The position numbers and the translations under genes were made by a program. The notes beneath the pieces were generated by a model. It saw nothing but the letters and a program-made list of their open reading frames with translations. It searched no databases and was not told the origin of the DNA. 64,000 nt of DNA from Cenococcum geophilum 1.58 (taxonomy: Eukaryota > Ascomycota > Dothideomycetes > Gloniales > Gloniaceae). The stretch spans positions 735,785-799,784 of the forward strand of contig KV748186.1 in assembly GCA_001692895.1 (NCBI GenBank). The letters are read 5' to 3'. This document shows, one piece after another, positions 59,663 to 64,000 of the stretch; the first letter of the stretch is position 1; every line of letters starts with the position of its first letter.

Positions 59663-59946
59663 TCGGTTGTACCTAGCTCGGAGACGTCGAGTGCTGGGGT
59701 GAGCTCGAGCAGCACGTCGGTGTCCAAGGTTGTGGTGGCGAACGTGTCTGCGTCGTCACCGTCATCGCCGTCGGTTGTTCATTCGTCTCAACGCCAGTGC
59801 CGTCGAAATCGTCTTCTGCTTCCACGCTTGCGGCTTCGCATTCGCCATCCTGCACGCCTGTTACACTGATGTCGACGGTCACGGAGACTAAGGTCGTGAC
59901 GAGCGTTCAGTATGTTACTCTGAATAAGAGGCATGCACATGCCTAG
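59663..59946 (+). pseudogene. Lost Ser/Thr-rich C-terminal tail of the AA14-like protein
   Basis: After the TAG the same frame stays open as a Ser/Val-rich stretch (SSETSSAGVSSSSTSV...). From about 59788 the reading continues in another frame (STPVPSKSSSASTLAAS, then TVTETKVVTSVQYVTLNKR) to a TAG at 59944-59946. This is a typical fungal O-glycosylated linker or tail. So one nonsense codon (TAG, a CAG to TAG change would explain it) and one frameshift near 59780-59788 separate it from the catalytic domain. An unrecognised intron is less likely, because no good donor lies before the TAG. Confidence 0.65.
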
Positions 59947-60361
59947 TCGTTTTATTCTCAACATTTATCAAATCGGTATTGAGCACTTGCTGAAGGGGTT
60001 TTAGTTACGAGAAGAAAATCTTAGTTTATCAAAAGGGGTTTGGGTTTTGTGTAAGAAGTGTGTATATTAAAAGTGAAGATATATATTCAGTAAACATGTC
60101 TGAATCAAAAGAATTGATCCCGGCTACTTGGCTACATATCTAACCTAGCAGTAAACTCCATGATTGCAGTAACCAGTGATACCTTACTAGCAGCACAGGT
60201 TATCTACTCATAGATACTCATTAATATTTTTTGCATACCTTCCATTGACAACATCATCTTAAATTCGGATTAGAGATACACGCATGACACCAGCAGAGTT
60301 TCAATTCCTATCCAAGAATAAATCACCGGCTTGAGCCTCGAGGTTTCCTCTATCTGCCATC
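59947..60361. other. Spacer between the oxygenase gene and the gag-only element
   Basis: AT-rich 3' flanking sequence with a TATATATTC stretch near 60080; no gene or repeat recognised. The last five bases, CCATC (60357-60361), are the target duplicate of the next element. Confidence 0.6.
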
Positions 60362-60595
60362 TGTCAGCCAGGCAGGTATCACGAATGACATATAGCTAGC
60401 TGATTGTATAGAGACACAGAATTGAAGGAGCGATCTGTTTTATTTAAGGTGGCTCTAAGAGCTCTAATATACATAAGAGAATTGACCCCTTATAGGGGTC
60501 CCTAGAGGGTGGTGTAATAAGACGAAACTAGGCTGATACTGATGTCTGACAGCCGTCGTCGCACCTCTGCAGTAAAGCTACCTCCGCGGCCAACA
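60362..60595 (-). repeat. 3' LTR of the gag-only element
   Basis: Starts TGTCAGCC and ends GGCCAACA. It differs from the other LTR at seven sites, all C/T in a CA/TA context. It shares GTGGCTCT...AGAGC...TACATAAG words with the Copia H LTR. Confidence 0.93.
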
Positions 60596-60704
60596 CACCC
60601 CCTTAGGTCTGACGTAGAGCGTCAGAGCTGGATTACCAGATTAGGTAGTCGGGATAGACGAGCTGGTGGTGAGCTTTTGCTGTGGTTCGATTGTTAGGTC
60701 CTTA

Positions 60705-60819
60705 GCAGTACGATGTAAGCGTTCTGAGCAGTACGTTGTAAGCGTTCTGAGCAGTACGATGCAAGCGATCTGAGCAGTATGTTGTAAGCGTTCTGAGCAG
60801 TACGATGCAAGCGATCTAA
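60705..60819. repeat. Minisatellite, five 23-bp units
   Basis: Five tandem copies of GCAGTACGATGTAAGCGTTCTGA, with variants TTG/ATG, TAA/CAA and GTT/GAT, lie downstream of the gag stop on the minus strand. Confidence 0.88.
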
Positions 60820-61064
60820 ATTGGTTACGCTATATAAGCGCGAGAGTGTTGTGGGGGTGCCTATTGTCGATAGGGCTTCCGTTGTGCCTACCGTTGTAGG
60901 GCTTCCGTTGTGCCTACTGTTGTAGGACCTACTGCTGCAGGCCTTGTGATGCCTACTGTTGTAGGAACTACTGTTGCAGACTCCGTGGTGCCTTCCGTTT
61001 GGTTAGACTGTAGGCATAGCGGCACAGTCGTTGTCTGGTTCGTGGTTTGTGGTTCGTGGTTCGT

Positions 61065-61230
61065 GGCAGTACGATGCCAGCGTCTGGTTCTTAGTAGTAC
61101 GGTACCAGCGTCCTGAGTAGTACGATGTAAGCGTCTTGAGCAGTACGATGCAAGCGTCTTGAGTAGTACGATGTAAGCGTCTTGAGCAGTACGATGCAAG
61201 CGTCTTTTCTTAGCAGTACGGTGCTAGCGT
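61065..61230. repeat. Second minisatellite, related 23-bp units
   Basis: About seven units of the same GCAGTACGATGCAAGCGTCTTGA family, nearest to the gag stop codon. Between the two arrays (60868-60995) a GTTGTAGG.CCTAC-type repeat recurs. The frames across it are repeat artefacts. Confidence 0.85.
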
Positions 61231-62133
61231 TGGGTCCTTGGTAGCATGCGTTTCGGCGCTATCGTTGTCTGGTCCTGAATTTGGATGCTTATAGAGGAGG
61301 TTAAATTCCTTAATTATTGTCGCCATTTCGAGCTTCTCTGACCTCTTTGCTACCTTTTGAATGAAGGCATAATACAGAGCTGGACAGATCTCCTTACAGT
61401 CCTGGACAAAGGCTCGTACAACGCTGCTTTCCGTTGCCTCTATTAACCCTTCCTCTAGCTCTTCGCCGTTCTGTATGATGGTAATATGAAGCTGAAGCCA
61501 AGATTCTAGAGTCTGATGTTTAGGCCCTTGTTTCCATTTCTTGAGATCGTCCAATACCATTTGCTGTAGCGTAGCTTGAGATGGCTTTGCTACCTTCTTT
61601 AGCTGTCTTAGAACCGAATGTGGTGTAGTGAGGTTTTTGAGATACCTAGAGAAGTTGGTGCCTACGGTGGTATGTAAGAGTGCTGCAAACGTGTGGAGCT
61701 TCTCTTCCCGCTTTAGGTAGTCTTGTCGTTGAAGCTTGTAGAGCTCGAAAAGCATTCTCTGTGTCTCTATTGATTGTGGAGTTTGTTGGTTTTGCTGATT
61801 TGATGAAGCAGGTGTAGCGGTTCTAGTAGATGCTGGAGTTGCTGCTGGAGCTGTAGGAGCTGCTGCTGATGCTGCAGGAGCTGTTGCTGGTGTTGCAGGT
61901 GCTGCTGCTGGCGTTGCAGGAGCTGCTGCTGGTGCTGCAGGAGCTGCTGGTGCTGCGGCTATCGAAGGTATCTCTGGCTTAGTGTTTTCTTTGATTTCGT
62001 TCTCCGCTTTATCTGGGTCCATATAGTCCCAGATCTTCGCAAAACTTGCTTCTTGGTGGATAAATTGAAACCATATAGGCCAGTCTTTTTGGGTTAGCAA
62101 TAGAGGGTTAGTCGACTCTGTTGTGGGTGCCAT
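61210..62133 (-). CDS. Copia-type Gag of the gag-only element, intact
   Basis: 307 residues. The N-terminus carries WPIWFQFI...A.IWDYMDPD, the tryptophan/DPD pattern of Copia gag also seen at the start of the Copia H gag. Residues about 58-115 are a low-complexity Ala/Pro/Thr tract built from AAPA and PATPA repeats. A helical, charged region follows (RMLFELYKLQRQDYLKREEKLHTF, split here by reading only) with a conserved-looking ALYYAFIQKVAKR near residue 255. No zinc knuckle or protease is present. The frame has no RIP stops. It probably assembles particles with help from an autonomous Copia. Confidence 0.85.
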   Translation of the reverse strand: MAPTTESTNPLLLTQKDWPIWFQFIHQEASFAKIWDYMDPDKAENEIKENTKPEIPSIAAAPAAPAAPAAAPATPAAAPATPATAPAASAAAPTAPAATPASTRTATPASSNQQNQQTPQSIETQRMLFELYKLQRQDYLKREEKLHTFAALLHTTVGTNFSRYLKNLTTPHSVLRQLKKVAKPSQATLQQMVLDDLKKWKQGPKHQTLESWLQLHITIIQNGEELEEGLIEATESSVVRAFVQDCKEICPALYYAFIQKVAKRSEKLEMATIIKEFNLLYKHPNSGPDNDSAETHATKDPTLAPYC

Positions 62134-62282
62134 GGTGGCTTTTATTGAGGTTTAAGAGAGGTTGTGTAAAGAGACGCGCTTACGCGTAAAGCACGCGATA
62201 TTTTGTGACGAACTATGCTTAAAGAGGCTTAGTGGTAGTTGTTTGGCCACTGAGATCTCCCTGGTGCTTAGAAGGTTACCGG

Positions 62283-62291
62283 GCTTATAAC
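62283..62291 (-). other. Primer-binding site of the gag-only element
   Basis: GCTTATAAC beside the 5' LTR, preceded by GG. It equals the Copia H site GCTCATAAC with one CA to TA change, and fits the initiator tRNA-Met anticodon arm (GGGCTCATAAC). Confidence 0.65.
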
Positions 62292-62525
62292 TGTCAGCTA
62301 GGTAGGTATCACGAATGATATATAGCTAGCTGATTGTATAGAGATACAGAATTGAAGGAGCGATCTGTTTTATTCAAGGTGGCTCTAAGAGCTCTAATAT
62401 ACATAAGAGAATTGACCCCTTACAGGGGTCCCTAGAGGGTGGTGTAACAAGACGAAACTAGGCTGATACTGATGTCTGACAGCCGTCGTCGCACCTCTGC
62501 AGTAAAGCTACCTCCGCGGCCAACA
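62292..62525 (-). repeat. 5' LTR of the gag-only element
   Basis: 234 bp, same ends as its partner; followed by the CCATC duplicate. It has four T for C and three C for T relative to the 3' LTR. Confidence 0.93.
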
Positions 62526-62530
62526 CCATC

Positions 62531-63029
62531 CACCTCGTCCATCCGGCCTCCTATCCTCCGTCTTAGCAAGCTGATCATGCCGCGGATCGCCGCCTAGGAT
62601 TTCACGGCCCGCTATCCTCCCACTCGCAGTACAAGATGAGACCATGGGAATGACCGGTATCGCGGAGGTCCGCTCGCAAATAGAAATGGTGCTGGGAGGG
62701 TAAAAAACGCCCCTCCCTCTCCGGCATTGCTGGCCTCTAACACAAATATATCGGATACCCTTAACCAACAACATATCTACAGAATGCCTCCCACGTGACT
62801 CAAAATACTCCTCAGAGGGCTCAGGAGCGCGTAATGAACCGTCCAGATCAGCCTTCACGGGTTATCATGGCGAGGGCGGTGCCTGTGCTATATAGTACGT
62901 CCGCGTGACCGCGCACATAGACTTGGTGATTGCGATGACGGGTGGACAAGAGGTTGCTAAGGAGAATATCAATCGCTGTTGGCTACGGTAATGCGATGAT
63001 AACGTGAGAGGAAGGGTACGAGCACGTAC
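62531..63029. other. Unassigned host sequence
   Basis: Normal composition. A minus-strand frame runs from about 62858 into the LTR, but it has no recognisable motif and part of it is LTR sequence. Nothing further seen. Confidence 0.5.
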
Positions 63030-63134
63030 TCAGTAGGCACAGGGGGTAGTGCAGCTGTGGGAGGGCTTCGGGGAGTGAGTCTGCTGCTGCTAGGCTGCGA
63101 GCAGGAGAACCGCGGTGGGAGTGAAGAGCTTCAT
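63030..63134 (-). pseudogene. Possible small secreted-protein start, broken by a stop
   Basis: The minus-strand ATG at 63134-63132 gives MKLFTPTAVLLLAA, a good secretion signal, then TAG (63092-63090) followed by QQQTHSPKPSHSCTTPCAY and a TGA next to a possible donor GTACGT. The TAG is one transition from CAG, again a CA to TA change on that strand. It could be a dead small cysteine-containing secreted protein, or chance. No homologue is recognised. Confidence 0.3.
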
Positions 63135-63624
63135 AGTCGAGAGAGTGATAGGGGTGCTGAAGAGTGGCTTAGAATTTAAGTGGAGAGTCGAAGGGTTGAA
63201 GGTGGAAAAGAGGGTCACTGATACAAATGTGGGTTGTTGGATGCGTTGCTGGTAGAAGAGGGTTGGCATATCAATAGATTCGGCAGGGCAACGAGAAACA
63301 GGCTTGCAAATCAATCAACGAGACTTCAATATTGAATTGAACTGAATGCCAAGGCTCAATCAATTCAACCAACTGAGAGCTCGCGGACTTGGCAACGCAT
63401 CCAATCTGGAGGTCTCGATTGAATTAAATTCATTAAAAATATTAAAGCTTTTAATATTATATAGAAATATACCAAAGTTCATATACAGTAATGCCCTGAA
63501 CCTTATTTTTTTTTCTTAGTGTTTCTTACTGGAAAACCCACCCACACTATTATATTACTACTAAAGTCTTAGTAGGTAAGTAGGGGTACCTGGGACGTCG
63601 TCCGCGGCTTCTGAAGGGATCGGC
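63135..63624. other. Spacer, AT-rich in the middle
   Basis: No gene seen. An AT-rich stretch at about 63420-63520 includes AATATTAAAGCTTTTAATATT, a near-palindrome, and a run of T. It may hold the promoter of the Gln-rich gene to the right. Confidence 0.5.
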
Positions 63625-64000
63625 ATGATAACAGGCAGCCTCAAGAAGACCCAAAGTCTACCAGAGAAAGCTAATCAGAAGAAAGAGGCGATTCAAGAAA
63701 AGATTCAACCTCAAAAAGATTCACAGGCGTCTCAGCAGTCCATTACTCAAAATCAACAGCAGTTTGCAATATCACAAAGCTTGATAAACCAACAACTAGC
63801 GGCCCAACAGCAGTTCATTCTTGCGTCATCTGCTACCGGGTCTCAGCAGCAAATTGCTCTAACACGACCACTGATGGTAATGCCGCAGTTCGGTCCTCAA
63901 GGTGCTATGGAGAGTGGTATTGTATTGCCAAGTGCAGGGACATCCCTACGCCCACAGATGCCACGACAATATTATTCCGGCCCTGCGACACTACATGCAA
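63625..64000 (+). CDS. 5' part of a Gln-rich protein gene, runs off the window
   Basis: From ATG 63625 the frame is open for 125 codons to the last base. It begins MITGSLKKTQSLPEKANQKK, has a Lys/Glu/Gln-rich segment, then Gln/Ala-rich stretches (SQQSITQNQQQF, NQQLAAQQQF) and a Met/Pro/Gln segment (MVMPQFGPQ). An in-frame TAA lies at 63577-63579, so the start is at or after 63580 unless an upstream exon exists. Low-complexity Gln-rich sequence is frequent in fungal transcription regulators, but no domain is visible, so function is not assigned. Confidence 0.55.
   Translation, partial: MITGSLKKTQSLPEKANQKKEAIQEKIQPQKDSQASQQSITQNQQQFAISQSLINQQLAAQQQFILASSATGSQQQIALTRPLMVMPQFGPQGAMESGIVLPSAGTSLRPQMPRQYYSGPATLHA

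Larger units (their letters stand above)
60362..62525 (-). mobile_element. Young gag-only LTR retrotransposon (TR-GAG type, Copia-related)
   Basis: 2164 bp bounded by 234-bp LTRs (60362-60595 and 62292-62525) and the 5-bp duplicate CCATC on both sides (60357-60361, 62526-62530). The internal part holds one intact gag frame on the minus strand and two minisatellites, with no protease, RT or integrase. A purine tract (AAGGGGG on the minus strand) abuts the LTR at 60596. The primer-binding site at 62283-62291 matches that of Copia H. Transposition must rely on an autonomous Copia. Confidence 0.93.

Noticed and set aside
60888..61199. 103-residue minus-strand and 68-residue plus-strand frames
   Set aside because: Translations of the minisatellites in the gag-only element.
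62508..62858. 116-residue minus-strand frame
   Set aside because: Its C-terminus runs into the inserted LTR and no domain or splice signal supports it.

Overview
The window comes from a filamentous ascomycete (Pezizomycotina-type) nuclear genome. The evidence is an AA14-like copper oxygenase gene with a secretion signal, short GT-AG introns with CTGAC/CTAAC-type branch sites, Tad-like LINEs, chromodomain Ty3/gypsy elements, and a strong repeat-induced point mutation (RIP) imprint: CpA is nearly always TpA in repeats while CpG survives. No tRNA, rRNA or CRISPR was seen. Short runs of N lie near 32.0, 48.04, 55.3 and 58.34 kb.

Layout, 1-55.06 kb: an AT-rich transposon graveyard with no convincing host gene. 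From the left: a RIP-mutated Ty3/gypsy pol on the minus strand (about 1.2-6.45 kb); a second minus-strand gypsy reduced to LTR-like sequence, gag, protease and the start of RT (about 6.7-9.8 kb); unassigned sequence carrying a GC-rich 192-bp solo LTR with an ATCTA target duplication; a 520-bp foldback element; a complete chromovirus, here called element A (11742-19659, 424-bp LTRs, TSD ATTGG); unassigned sequence; and a 12-bp-period minisatellite. Then comes a deep nest. Copia H (21692-55057, TSD GAAGC) is split by LINE G (12-bp TSD). G is split by chromovirus B (29364-51813, TSD TAAGG, same family as A). B is split by 14.8 kb holding Copia C, which itself contains an ORF1-only half-LINE, and chromovirus E. 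Removing the insertions restores plausible sizes: Copia 5346 bp, LINE 5554 bp, chromovirus about 7.6 kb.

Layout, 55.1-64 kb: composition becomes gene-like. Two GC-normal MITEs (PIF/Harbinger-like and TA-target) lead into a C2H2 zinc-finger gene with two introns and an apparent frameshift. Next is an AA14-like lytic polysaccharide monooxygenase gene whose signal-peptide segment is tandemly triplicated and whose Ser/Thr-rich tail is cut off by a stop. A very young 2.16-kb gag-only LTR element follows (60362-62525, TSD CCATC), whose two LTRs differ only by CA-to-TA changes. The window ends with a broken small secreted-protein-like start and the 5' part of a Gln-rich gene running off the edge.

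Biologically, this is the border between a silenced, RIP-mutated repeat block and a gene-bearing segment. The secreted oxygenase gene sits a few kilobases from the border and shows damage that could reflect RIP leakage. The gag-only element and Copia H share LTR motifs, gag motifs and a primer-binding site matching the initiator tRNA anticodon arm, which suggests the small element was mobilised by an H-like Copia.
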